A stretch of 64,000 nt of DNA from Anaerolineaceae bacterium (GTDB lineage Bacteria > Chloroflexota > Anaerolineae > Aggregatilineales > Phototrophicaceae), in the NCBI GenBank assembly GCA_020634135.1, contig JACKCG010000005.1:1-64000 (forward strand). Direction: 5' to 3'. Under the pieces are notes generated by a model. That model had not been told where the DNA came from, did not search any database, and worked only from the letters and a program-made list of their open reading frames with translations. Positions 16,328 through 25,256 of this stretch are shown here, piece after piece (within the stretch, counting starts at the first letter, position 1; each line of letters begins with the position of its first letter). A program made the translations under genes and the position numbers.

Positions 16328-17461
16328 ATGAAAATTCTTATTGCTCCAGGTGCTTTTAAGCATAGCTTAAGTGCGGTTGCCGCAGCGGAGGCTATCGCTA
16401 CAGGGCTGCGTCGCTCCGGCTTAGATGCCGAACTCCTCATCTTTCCTATCGCCGATGGAGGGAATGGCACGGTGGATGTGTTTATGGTCGGCGGCGGGCA
16501 GCGGGTCAGTGTTGCCACAGTAGATCCGCTGGGCAGACCGATTTATGCCGATTATGCGCGTATCGAGGGTGGGCGGACTGCTGTGATCGAGATGGCGCTG
16601 GCATCCGGCCTCGAACTGCTAAAACCCGGCGAAATGAACCCCTTAATCACCACGACGTATGGCACGGGTTTGCTGATGCAGGCTGCGCTGAATGCCGGCG
16701 CGCGGCGCATTATTATTGGCATGGGCGGGAGCGCTACCGTTGATGGCGGGGCCGGGTGTATGCAGGCGCTGGATATTCACCTGCTCGACAGTTATGGCCG
16801 GGAAGTTGAGCGCGGCGGAGGGAGTGTAGGAACGGTTCATACGGTGGATACCTCCGGCCTGGATCCGCGCTGGCGTGAAGTGGAGGTGATTATCGCCTCA
16901 GATGTGGATAACCCGGTTGTAGGCAACCAGGGTGCGGCTGCTGTCTTCGGGCCGCAGAAGGGCGCTGACCCTCACGCCGTCCGCGTCCTGGAAACCAATC
17001 TGCGTCAATTCTTTGCGCGTGTGCATGAGCAGACAGGCGTGGATGTACGTCAAGTGCCGGGGGGCGGGGCTGCCGGCGCGTTTGCTGCCGGACTGATGGC
17101 GTTTCTGGATGGGAAAATCCAGTCGGGGATTGACCTGGTGCTGGCGTATCATCACTTTGCCGACCAGTTGGCGAATGCCGATCTCGTGATTACCGGCGAG
17201 GGGCAGATGGACGAACAAACCGTACACGGGAAAGGCCCAATCGGTGTGGCACGATTGGCGCGAGAGCACGGCATACCCACCGTAGCGATTGTCGGCGGAC
17301 TGAATGCAGACGATACCCTGCTGCACGAGGCGGGAATCCAGGCCGTGCTGCCGATTGTAACCCGCCCGATGCCATTGCGGGAGGCGCTGCGCCACGCCCC
17401 GGAATTGGTCGAACGGGCGGCACAACGCCTCGGTTACCTGCTGGCGCTGAAAGCGGGCTAA
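16328..17461 (+). CDS. glxK: Glycerate kinase (GarK/GlxK family)
   Basis: The 377-residue protein matches family-1 glycerate kinases: the N terminus KILIAPGAFKHSLSAVAAAE, FPIADGGNGTVDVF, a glycine-rich IGMGGSATVDGGAGCMQALD, GGAAGAFAAGL and VITGEGQMDEQTVHGKGPIG. These enzymes phosphorylate D-glycerate, usually at the 2-position. The length is standard. With the D-2-hydroxyacid dehydrogenase at 30949, which could make glycerate from hydroxypyruvate, it would feed glycerate into lower glycolysis; the two are not neighbours, so the link is inferred. Confidence 0.92.
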   Translation: MKILIAPGAFKHSLSAVAAAEAIATGLRRSGLDAELLIFPIADGGNGTVDVFMVGGGQRVSVATVDPLGRPIYADYARIEGGRTAVIEMALASGLELLKPGEMNPLITTTYGTGLLMQAALNAGARRIIIGMGGSATVDGGAGCMQALDIHLLDSYGREVERGGGSVGTVHTVDTSGLDPRWREVEVIIASDVDNPVVGNQGAAAVFGPQKGADPHAVRVLETNLRQFFARVHEQTGVDVRQVPGGGAAGAFAAGLMAFLDGKIQSGIDLVLAYHHFADQLANADLVITGEGQMDEQTVHGKGPIGVARLAREHGIPTVAIVGGLNADDTLLHEAGIQAVLPIVTRPMPLREALRHAPELVERAAQRLGYLLALKAG

Positions 17462-17470
17462 AACGGGCGG

Positions 17471-18568
17471 TCACTCTTTAGCGGGGGTGTCCTTGATATC
17501 AGGCACGTTTGCTGGCCGGGCCTGAACCTCGTACAGATTGGACAGCATGTTGGTCATCATGCTGGAAACATACCGCACGGTGCTGATCGCGCGACCATAA
17601 TTCAGGTGCGTTGGCCCCAGCAAGCCCACTGCGCCGCTCATCTGGCCGGGGATACCGTAACGACTGAGTACCATGCTCAATTGACTCAGTTCGTCCCAGC
17701 GTTCTTCACCTGCGATCACCACCTGCACATTGTTCACCATAGGCGACAGAATATCATTGAGGATCATGCTGATGAAAGCCCGCTCTTCAAAAACGCGGAT
17801 CGCCTGCTGCGCGCCCTCGCTGGTCTGGAATGAACTGATAATTTCACTCAAGCCTTCCCGATAGATCAGACGCACCTGGTTACTGTCGGCATGTTCCATC
17901 AGGTCGGCGGCCAGATCAATCACTTCGCGTTCCAGCAGCCGGAGTTGCACCCCTTTGAGGCGGACTTCGTTGGCATTAGCTTCCTGGCAGAGCGCGTTAA
18001 TGCGCGAGGCTGTTTCACTCAGTTGAGGCTGCGGCACCGGGTCGGTCAGGGTGAGCATCTGCTGATGCACCCCCCCACTGTCGAGTACCAGCACCATCAG
18101 AACCAGTCGCCCCTGGATAGCGATCAACTCGACATGCTTGAAGCGGCTTGTTTCCGCAATCGGGGGCGTGACCAGCGCGGCGGCCTGTGCTGTTCGCGCC
18201 AGGATATTGACCGCGACCCGCATCCACTGGTCAGTGACCAGGGGCGCACCCTGGAATTTCTCGACAATTCGCGCCTGCTCAGTCTCACTCAGGCTGCCAT
18301 CGTCCAGCAAGCGCTTGACGAAGTAACGGTAGCCTTTTTCCGTAGGAATACGTCCGGCGGAGGTGTGAGGCGCGGCGATATAGCCGAGTTCTTCCAACAG
18401 CCCCATTTCATTGCGCACTGTCGCAGAACTTACACTCAGGTCCCCGTTTTCCGCCAGATATTTAGAACTAACTGGCTCTGGATTCTGAGTATAGGTACGG
18501 ATGATAATGGAGAGGATTTCTTCCTGCCGCCGGGTAAGTTCCGGCAGATTGGGATCGTCTGGAATCAT
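17471..18568 (-). CDS. hrcA: Heat-inducible transcription repressor HrcA
   Basis: A 365-residue HrcA: the N-terminal winged helix LTRRQEEILSIIIRTYTQNP and SSATVRNEMGLLEELGYI, with PHTSAGRIPTEKGYRYFV directly after, and the C-terminal GPTHLNYGRAISTVRYVSS. HrcA represses groE and dnaK genes by binding CIRCE; GroEL normally keeps it active. No chaperone gene is in the window. A classical CIRCE is not present upstream, but an inverted repeat with 8-base arms lies in the gap to trxA. Confidence 0.94.
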   Translation of the reverse strand: MIPDDPNLPELTRRQEEILSIIIRTYTQNPEPVSSKYLAENGDLSVSSATVRNEMGLLEELGYIAAPHTSAGRIPTEKGYRYFVKRLLDDGSLSETEQARIVEKFQGAPLVTDQWMRVAVNILARTAQAAALVTPPIAETSRFKHVELIAIQGRLVLMVLVLDSGGVHQQMLTLTDPVPQPQLSETASRINALCQEANANEVRLKGVQLRLLEREVIDLAADLMEHADSNQVRLIYREGLSEIISSFQTSEGAQQAIRVFEERAFISMILNDILSPMVNNVQVVIAGEERWDELSQLSMVLSRYGIPGQMSGAVGLLGPTHLNYGRAISTVRYVSSMMTNMLSNLYEVQARPANVPDIKDTPAKE

Positions 18569-18616
18569 GTAAACGCCGCTACCTAATCACAGTACACATT
18601 GATTTTGCTGGCAATT

Positions 18617-18642
18617 TGTGCGTTAATTAGGACAAACGCACA
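18617..18642. promoter_or_regulatory. Inverted repeat between hrcA and trxA
   Basis: TGTGCGTT (18617-18624) and AACGCACA (18635-18642) form perfect 8-base arms separated by 10 bases. The spacing is close to that of CIRCE (9-base arms, 9-base spacer) but the sequence is different. It lies in the divergent promoter region of hrcA and trxA, so it may control either gene. Confidence 0.45.
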
Positions 18643-18702
18643 CAGTTAGCATCATACCATGTGGCTTAGTGAGCGTCAAAGTTGAAAGGTATGGAGAGAC
18701 AA

Positions 18703-19032
18703 ATGGGTTCCAAAACGTTTGAAGTAACCGAGGCAAATTTCCAGAATGAGGTGTTGAATTCAGAGCAACCGGTTCTGGTGGATTTCTGGGCGGAGTGGTG
18801 CGGGCCATGTAAGATGATCGCCCCTATTGTAGACGAACTCGCCACCCAGTATGAAGGCAAACTCCGTGTCGGCAAACTCGATGCCGATGCGCACCAGAGC
18901 GTGCTGATGAACTACGGTATTATGGGCATTCCGACGCTGATCCTGTTCAAGAACGGACAGCCGGTGGAACGGATCGTTGGTTACCAGCCCAAAGACCGGA
19001 TCAACAATAAGCTCAAGCCCCACTTGAGCTAA
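18703..19032 (+). CDS. trxA: Thioredoxin
   Basis: A 109-residue thioredoxin with the redox-active WCGPC (Cys33, Cys36), the buried Asp27 in VDFWAEW, and the cis-proline loop GIPTL. It reduces protein disulfides using thioredoxin reductase, which is not encoded here. The ATG at 18703 is preceded by GGAGAG at good spacing; upstream in-frame starts at 18682 and 18691 are weaker. Confidence 0.95.
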   Translation: MGSKTFEVTEANFQNEVLNSEQPVLVDFWAEWCGPCKMIAPIVDELATQYEGKLRVGKLDADAHQSVLMNYGIMGIPTLILFKNGQPVERIVGYQPKDRINNKLKPHLS

Positions 19033-19064
19033 GTACCACCATTCTCAGATCCTCTGAAATGAAG

Positions 19065-19091
19065 ATGCCCACCGAAACAGTGGGCATTTTG
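19065..19091 (+). terminator. Terminator after trxA
   Basis: ATGCCCAC and GTGGGCAT form a perfect 8-bp stem around a 7-base loop, followed by TTTTGATT. It sits in the gap between convergent trxA and the sensor kinase gene and may act on both. Confidence 0.75.
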
Positions 19092-19116
19092 ATTCGTTAT
19101 ACAGAGCCAACAGCAG

Positions 19117-22100
19117 CTACTTAATCGGTTGCGTAGCGTCTTCCAACTCCGGTTCTTCCGGCTGTTCTTCGTTGGCCGCCAGCGGCAAAGTAAAGTTGAA
19201 ACTGGTGCCCTTGCCCAATTCGCTCTCCACCCAGATTTTGCCGTGATGCATTTGAATAATCCCCTGGGTAATCGTCAAACCCAGCCCGGTGCCCGGCTGC
19301 TCCCGCGCCAGAGGGTTATCGCTGCGGAAATAGGGTGTGAACAGGCGGGCCAGGTCATCCTTGCTCATGCCAATGCCGGTATCCTGGACGGAAATGTGCA
19401 GCATTTGCTGAGGCTGTTCCTGCTGCTTCTTATTCGCAGCTTCCTGCTCGATAATCATCCCTTTGATCGTTATCGTACCATCCGGCGGGGTGTATTTGTA
19501 TGCATTGCTCACCATGTTGGTCAAAACCTGAATCAGCCGGCTCTGGTCACCTTGAATCAGTGGCATTTCGGACGGCAGGTCTACGATTAAGGTTTGCCCC
19601 TTGTCCTCAATCTGGTGCGTGAGCGGGCGCAGTGTTTCGGTAATGACCATACGGAAATCAAGCGATGAAAATTCCATACGCATTTTATCCACCTGGAGTT
19701 TGGTCACATCGTTGAGGTCACTCACCAGGGTATTCATGCGGTCAATATTGGAGCGGATCGTCCTCAGGAAGTTCTTTTGCTGCTCGTTCAGGCTGCCAGT
19801 GATGCCGCCCAGCAGTAAGTCGGTGAAGCCTTTCATGGAAGTCATCGGCGTCTTAAGTTCATGCGCCACGAAGCTCACAAACTCACTCTTGGATTCGTTC
19901 GCCCGCTGCATCTCGGCATAAAACTGTGCGTTAGTAATGGCGATACTGGCATGTTCTGCCAGCCGCTGCGCGAAAGCCATGTCCACCAGACTCAAACGCG
20001 GCTCACGATCCGTTTCCAGGATCAACAGGGCGTGAATTTCGCCTGCCGAAAGCATCGGGATCGTGATCTGGCTCAACGAATGGCGTAAGCTGGGGATATA
20101 ATCCCGGTCAATCTTGACATCCGGTACCAGGTCGGCCTGGCGGGTACGCATGACACGACGCACGATCCCCCGATCCAGCGGCCAGAGCATACCTTCCGCG
20201 CCTTCCGGGTAATCCGCTGTGTCATAGCCGTATCGGGCGACGACCTCCAGATGGGAGTGATCGGAAACAATAAGCCCCAGGATACCGGCAGTTGCACCAC
20301 TGTTGGCGATGGCCCAGCGCATCGTAATCTCGGCCACTTTGTGCAAGTCGAGCGAGCGGTTCAACTCAACGTCAATACGTTCCAGTACCTGCAACTCATC
20401 CACACGCTCGGAAAGCTGCTTATCAGTCATTTCAAACAGGCGAGCATTCTCAAGGGCGATGGCGGCCTGCCCGGCGAAGGTCGCCAGTAATTCGGCATCT
20501 TCGTCTACAAAGATACCGCCATTTTTCTTGTTGAGGACTTCCAGCACACCGGTGACCCGGTTCTGTGCAATGAGTGGCGCAGCCAGAATAGCACTGGTAA
20601 CAAAGGTGCTGCCCTCGAAGTCCCCCCCCCAGCGCGGGTCATTGGCGGCATCATTGACAATAACCGGTTTGCTGCTGCTGGCGACCTCACCCACCAACCC
20701 GCGACCAGCCGGGAAGCGCGAACCGACCAGGTCCTGCCCGGAGCCGCCGACGGCAATCTTGAATTCCAGGTCATTACTCCCATCATCCACCGTGAGCAGT
20801 AATGAGCCAGCCTCCGCTTCCAGAATGTCTACAGCGCTGCGGGTGATAAGGTCGAGCAGTCTTTCAACATGCAACTCAGAGGCAAGCTGCTGGCTGATGT
20901 CATTGAGTGCCGAAAGCTGCCGGGCGCGGGTGTTTGTCTCAGCGTAAAGGCGCGCTTTCTCCAGCGATGTAGCCGCAAGAGAGCCAATGTTCTGGAAGAG
21001 GCGCAGTTGCTCGTCGTTATAGGTTTCATCAGGGTTGACCGTGCCAACGGCCAGACAACCTAACGTATTCTTACCCGCTACCAGCGGCACACCCATCCAG
21101 GCTTTCAAGGTCGGGTCTTCCAGGATGATCGGGCTGTGCCGTTCCTTCATCGCCTCTACGTAGTTCTTGACAATCAACGGCACGCCATCGCGCGTGACCT
21201 CACTGAAGAGGTCAAGCCGCATCTGCCAGCGTTTGTTTTCCTTCTCTTGATACCGTTCCTGATTCTCCAGGAAGAAGGCATAGTACAGCTTGGTAGGCGC
21301 TGCGGGGTGGCGCAGCACGATATAGAAATGGGTCGCGCCTAACAGGCGTTCGGTTTGATTGCTGATGAGTTCCAGCAGATCGTCAAACTCAACCGTGAAA
21401 TTCACTGCCTGGCTGATGTTGCTGAGAATCCCCAGTTCACGCACCCGCCGTTCCAGTGTATTCATCGCCACTGCGCGTTCGACCGCAATAGCAGTCTGCC
21501 CGGTCAGGTTGCGGATGAACCGGATTTCCTCATACAGGTAATGGCCCCGGCCTGAGCGTGGTCTCCCAAAGATGATAAATCCATTCAATGTATCCTGGCT
21601 TCCCAGTGAAGCGATGATGAGTGTCTTGAGAATATTAATTCGGGTGCGCTCTGGCAGCAGCGCCGTCGGCCAGGGGCGGTCTTTCTCAAGATAAACAATC
21701 GGGTCAGCGGGCGTCTCATTCAAGTAGCTGACCATGCTGCTGGCACTGTCAAAGGTGACATCGGTTGGCGGTGATGCATGACCGACCCCGAATGCTTTGT
21801 AGTTTCCGGTCTGGTGGTCCTGCAAAAAGATGAAGGTGTGTTCAGGTTGCAGAGACGTATTCACCTCTTCCTGAAAAACCTCAAAAATATCGTCCAGGTC
21901 AGTAAGCGTGGTGAGCTTCTGGCTGTACGCTTCAGTCCGCTCCTGGTAATTGGTGCGTACATGGAAGTATATCTGGTCAATGCGGCGCTGTAACCGGGTT
22001 CGCACCGGGAGGAATAGGGTAGCAATGATAAAGATGGTGGCAGCGATTAAAATCGGGTTATCCGCGCCAATAAGCTCGTTCGTGACGAAATTCGCCCCCA

Positions 22101-23373
22101 ATACCAGCAATAAGTAACCGGTAATCAAGGCTACCAGCATCAGCCCATAGGTGATCCCCCGGCTGATGATCTGCTCGGTATCCAGGTTGCGATACTGCAA
22201 AACCCCGTAAGCGATACCAACAGAGGGCAAAATGAAAAAGGGCATGAGTGTCGAAGAATTCAGCGGCAGAATGGGACTGCCCATCACGGTTTGTGTGACG
22301 AGGTTTATCATCCACAGGCCCATCGGCAGCCCGACCAGAATCAACCCGATCAGTGCGGCATTAATCTGGTCGCGCACGTTGGTGAAAGGCGTGCGTGACC
22401 GCCGGCGGAGCAGGACGGCGACGAATGCAATCACCACCAGAATATCTACCGTCATGGCAGCTTGCCATGTTCCAGAAAAGTCCCTGGGGTTCGTCGGGTA
22501 GAAGAACCGGTACAGCACCAGGATGGCGACAATCGAACTGCCAACCATTGGCAGCAATTCTACCCAGGCATACTTATAAGCAAATGCGGCCTTGGTCGGG
22601 TAATGAATAATGAGCGACCCCAGCACACCGCTGAGATAAGCTATCGAAACCAACCAGACCGGCGTCAGCGCGTAGGTATTATTGATGTCGAAGCCACCGC
22701 CCATGAAGATCGCCAGGGCAATGCACATCAGTGCCACAAATTGGGCGGCGGCCTGGTTCGGGCGGAGTACCAGCACCATTATGCCAATAGCGAGTGTAAG
22801 CACGCCCGCAGCATACGGAATGATGAAAAACGCCAGGAAATCGCTGTTGGGGAGCGGTTGTACCAGGTAACTGGTGCTGCAACGGGCGAAGCCATCTGCC
22901 ACCGCATCACACTGGACAGTGCCAATATGGGAAACACCATTGCCCACAGCAGAGCGCAAAAACGTGACAGACACACGATCACCCAATTTCAAGCCTGCCA
23001 TCACATCACGCAAACGGGTGCGGGCCATGGCATAGTCCTGGGCACTGGACATCAGTTGGATGCCGTTCACTGCCACAACCTGGTCGCCCCGCGCCAGCCC
23101 GGCCTGAAGCCCTGTCCAGGGGGAATCCGCATTGACCGGCTCACTACCATCCACCACCATGTTCGGTGTGAGCATCACCCCCAAAAACGGCTGGCCGCGC
23201 CATTCCAGCGCCAGCACCAGGAAAGTGAGCAGCAGACCGGCGGCGACCAGCGCCAGCAGCAAAGTAATCGCAAAACCGGGACGCCGGAACGGCAAATTCG
23301 ACAGCAAAGCGATTGGCGTCGAATGAGTTGAGGCGACCTGGCCGGTGCTGCTTGTTTTAGACACTGCGCTCAT
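19117..23373 (-). CDS. Membrane sensor histidine kinase with PDZ, multi-helix and GAF domains
   Basis: A 1,418-residue hybrid. Order: a transmembrane anchor at about 35-57, an extracytoplasmic PDZ domain (LGVMLTPN to GDQVVAVNG, about 60-155), seven or more hydrophobic helices to about 480, then four GAF-like domains (repeats beginning near LSNISQAVNF, LSALNDISQQ and LQVLERIDVE), and a HisKA/HATPase core. The phospho-acceptor is His1171 in FVAHELKTPM; the ATP site shows DTGIGMSKDD and GTGLGLTI. The tail is acidic (EEQPEEPELEDA). The start at 23373 is chosen for GGAGAAGG upstream. No response regulator is adjacent. Ligands are unknown; the PDZ suggests peptide or protein sensing outside the membrane. 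Confidence 0.88.
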   Translation of the reverse strand: MSAVSKTSSTGQVASTHSTPIALLSNLPFRRPGFAITLLLALVAAGLLLTFLVLALEWRGQPFLGVMLTPNMVVDGSEPVNADSPWTGLQAGLARGDQVVAVNGIQLMSSAQDYAMARTRLRDVMAGLKLGDRVSVTFLRSAVGNGVSHIGTVQCDAVADGFARCSTSYLVQPLPNSDFLAFFIIPYAAGVLTLAIGIMVLVLRPNQAAAQFVALMCIALAIFMGGGFDINNTYALTPVWLVSIAYLSGVLGSLIIHYPTKAAFAYKYAWVELLPMVGSSIVAILVLYRFFYPTNPRDFSGTWQAAMTVDILVVIAFVAVLLRRRSRTPFTNVRDQINAALIGLILVGLPMGLWMINLVTQTVMGSPILPLNSSTLMPFFILPSVGIAYGVLQYRNLDTEQIISRGITYGLMLVALITGYLLLVLGANFVTNELIGADNPILIAATIFIIATLFLPVRTRLQRRIDQIYFHVRTNYQERTEAYSQKLTTLTDLDDIFEVFQEEVNTSLQPEHTFIFLQDHQTGNYKAFGVGHASPPTDVTFDSASSMVSYLNETPADPIVYLEKDRPWPTALLPERTRINILKTLIIASLGSQDTLNGFIIFGRPRSGRGHYLYEEIRFIRNLTGQTAIAVERAVAMNTLERRVRELGILSNISQAVNFTVEFDDLLELISNQTERLLGATHFYIVLRHPAAPTKLYYAFFLENQERYQEKENKRWQMRLDLFSEVTRDGVPLIVKNYVEAMKERHSPIILEDPTLKAWMGVPLVAGKNTLGCLAVGTVNPDETYNDEQLRLFQNIGSLAATSLEKARLYAETNTRARQLSALNDISQQLASELHVERLLDLITRSAVDILEAEAGSLLLTVDDGSNDLEFKIAVGGSGQDLVGSRFPAGRGLVGEVASSSKPVIVNDAANDPRWGGDFEGSTFVTSAILAAPLIAQNRVTGVLEVLNKKNGGIFVDEDAELLATFAGQAAIALENARLFEMTDKQLSERVDELQVLERIDVELNRSLDLHKVAEITMRWAIANSGATAGILGLIVSDHSHLEVVARYGYDTADYPEGAEGMLWPLDRGIVRRVMRTRQADLVPDVKIDRDYIPSLRHSLSQITIPMLSAGEIHALLILETDREPRLSLVDMAFAQRLAEHASIAITNAQFYAEMQRANESKSEFVSFVAHELKTPMTSMKGFTDLLLGGITGSLNEQQKNFLRTIRSNIDRMNTLVSDLNDVTKLQVDKMRMEFSSLDFRMVITETLRPLTHQIEDKGQTLIVDLPSEMPLIQGDQSRLIQVLTNMVSNAYKYTPPDGTITIKGMIIEQEAANKKQQEQPQQMLHISVQDTGIGMSKDDLARLFTPYFRSDNPLAREQPGTGLGLTITQGIIQMHHGKIWVESELGKGTSFNFTLPLAANEEQPEEPELEDATQPIK

Positions 23374-23484
23374 GTAACCTTCTCCGCGATTAGCCTTCCA
23401 GGTTTTTGTAACAAGACTCCCGCTTTGATGAGGGTCAAGCTCGTATTCAGTCTGGCTACTTCTATTTCTGATTATCGCACAGTT

Positions 23485-23504
23485 TTGCCACATTTAAGTG
23501 GCAA
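23485..23504. promoter_or_regulatory. Inverted repeat upstream of the PDZ/GAF sensor kinase
   Basis: TTGCCAC and GTGGCAA, perfect 7-base arms around a 6-base AT spacer, lie about 110 bases upstream of the kinase start in a 389-base divergent gap. A dimeric repressor site is plausible; which regulator is unknown. Otherwise the gap holds only the promoter listed at 23617. Confidence 0.45.
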
Positions 23505-23616
23505 GATTGCGACTTCACGTTAAACTGAGATACTTGTCCTGATCTCTGATTGTAGCATAGGCTGGAAATCGGCACTATTGAAGTACGTTGTCTTTTAGTT
23601 TATTTTATGTTTGTCT

Positions 23617-23647
23617 TTGCTGCTGGCAAGCGAAGTCTTGTTATAAT
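23617..23647 (+). promoter_or_regulatory. Probable promoter of the mutase subunit-meaB operon
   Basis: TTGCTG (23617-23622) and TATAAT (23642-23647) are separated by 19 bases, slightly long. The -10 is a perfect match. The leader to the first gene would be about 110 bases. Confidence 0.45.
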
Positions 23648-23762
23648 CGAATAGAAGACAAGTTCTCTCTATTGAGTAATTGCGCACCTTTTGCCTGGGA
23701 AAAGATGCGATCATCGTATTTAGATATTATCCTTTGGTACATCTAGGAAGAAAAACAGAACT

Positions 23763-24173
23763 ATGACCCCAAATCCGGTTATACGTGTTCTCATCGCCAA
23801 ACCTGGTCTGGATGGGCATGATCGGGGTGCGAAAGTCATCGCACGGGCACTGCGTGATGCGGGTATGGAGGTAATCTATACCGGGCTGCGTCAGACCCCG
23901 GAGATGATTGCCGAAGCTGCGTTGCAAGAAGACGCGGACGTGGTTGGTTTGAGTATCCTGAGCGGGGCGCACATGACGCTTGTGCCACGCATCCGCCAGG
24001 TGATGAATGATAGCGGCCTGGAGGATGTGCCGCTGCTGGTAGGCGGCATCGTCCCCGGTGAGGATATTGCCCGCTTAGAGGCGATGGGTATTGCTGGCGT
24101 ATTTGGCCCCGGCACCAGCACGGACGCGATTGTGACCCATATTCGCGGTTTGATGCAGGCTAAGGGTGAGTAG
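23763..24173 (+). CDS. Cobalamin-binding small subunit of methylmalonyl-CoA mutase family
   Basis: A stand-alone 136-residue B12-binding domain. The cobalamin signature DxHxxG is Asp17-Gly-His19-Asp-Arg-Gly22, with [14 protein letters not shown] and the GG motif [10 protein letters not shown] later; the histidine is the lower axial ligand of B12. It carries only the C-terminal domain, so the catalytic large subunit must be encoded elsewhere; isobutyryl-CoA mutase has the same split arrangement. The meaB gene follows after 9 bases. Confidence 0.92.
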   Translation: MTPNPVIRVLIAKPGLDGHDRGAKVIARALRDAGMEVIYTGLRQTPEMIAEAALQEDADVVGLSILSGAHMTLVPRIRQVMNDSGLEDVPLLVGGIVPGEDIARLEAMGIAGVFGPGTSTDAIVTHIRGLMQAKGE

Positions 24174-24182
24174 CAGCGCCGC

Positions 24183-25205
24183 ATGAAGACTCTGGTTGAA
24201 GCACTACTGCGGGGCGAACGCCGGGCGCTGGCCCGACTGCTGACAATTGTAGAGAACGAGCGTGAGGGTATGGACGAGGCTCTCGCGACCCTCTTTCCGC
24301 ACACTGGCAAAGCGTGGGTCATTGGTATCACGGGCGCACCAGGTACGGGCAAAAGCACGCTGATGAATGCCCTGACAAAAGCCTACCGCAAGGCCGGTAA
24401 AACAGTGGGCATCATTGCCGTAGACCCGACCAGCCCGTTTTCCGGCGGGGCTATCCTGGGTGACAGGATTCGGATGCGCGACCTTGCCGGAGACAGCGGC
24501 GTCTTTATCCGCAGCATGGCGACACGCGGCAGTTTGGGCGGTCTTTCGCGGGCGACACGCGATGCCATCCGTGTGCTGGATGCCGCCGGGTTTGACATCG
24601 TACTGGTAGAAACCGTCGGAGCAGGACAAAGCGAGGTAGATATTGTCCGGACTGCCCAAACAACCATTGTGGTGGAAGCGCCGGGCTTAGGCGATGATGT
24701 CCAGGCGATTAAGGCCGGCATTCTTGAAATCGCCGATGTCCTGGTCGTCAATAAATCGGATCGTCCCGGCGCAGACAATACGGTACGCAGTTTACGGGCG
24801 ATGCTCGAATTGGGGCATCCCGCATCGCGCACGCAGCTTATTCAGCATCACGGCCAGTTACTGGAAGCACCTGTGCCCGCCGGTGAACATGCTATCACCC
24901 TGTGGATGCCACCAATCGTCCGCACTGTGTCTACTGAAGAAACCGGGATTGATGAGCTGATGGCGGCAATTGAAAGTCACCGTGCTTACCTCGATGATGA
25001 TGGCGTGTTGGATACCCTGGATCAACAGCGTATCGAGATTGAATTGCATGACCGGTTGCAGGACGCTCTGCTCACCCGCCTGCTCCGGGTCTTGCCGGGC
25101 GACTCACTTGCTGGTGTGATTCGTCGGGTGCAGATGCGGGAAATGACCCCGCAGCAGGCTGTCAGTGCCGTCCTGGCATTACAGGATGAGCGATTACTGA
25201 AATAG
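24183..25205 (+). CDS. meaB: Methylmalonyl-CoA mutase-associated GTPase MeaB
   Basis: A 340-residue G3E-family GTPase. The P-loop GAPGTGKST is at residues 51-59, followed by DPTSPFSGGAILGDRIRM, the switch region ETVGAGQSEVDI and the base-recognition NKSDRPGA. MeaB gates cofactor loading and protects the B12 mutase from inactivation. Adjacent to the cobalamin subunit gene, the usual arrangement. The C terminus is helical, as in dimeric MeaB. Confidence 0.93.
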   Translation: MKTLVEALLRGERRALARLLTIVENEREGMDEALATLFPHTGKAWVIGITGAPGTGKSTLMNALTKAYRKAGKTVGIIAVDPTSPFSGGAILGDRIRMRDLAGDSGVFIRSMATRGSLGGLSRATRDAIRVLDAAGFDIVLVETVGAGQSEVDIVRTAQTTIVVEAPGLGDDVQAIKAGILEIADVLVVNKSDRPGADNTVRSLRAMLELGHPASRTQLIQHHGQLLEAPVPAGEHAITLWMPPIVRTVSTEETGIDELMAAIESHRAYLDDDGVLDTLDQQRIEIELHDRLQDALLTRLLRVLPGDSLAGVIRRVQMREMTPQQAVSAVLALQDERLLK

Positions 25206-25256
25206 CTGAGCTTTCTCTTCCGGGCAGGATTATTGAAACAGAGTGAGAGGCAAGTG

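Noticed and set aside
18569..18702. CIRCE element for HrcA
   Set aside because: The TTAGCACTC-N9-GAGTGCTAA consensus is absent; only a different palindrome is present.
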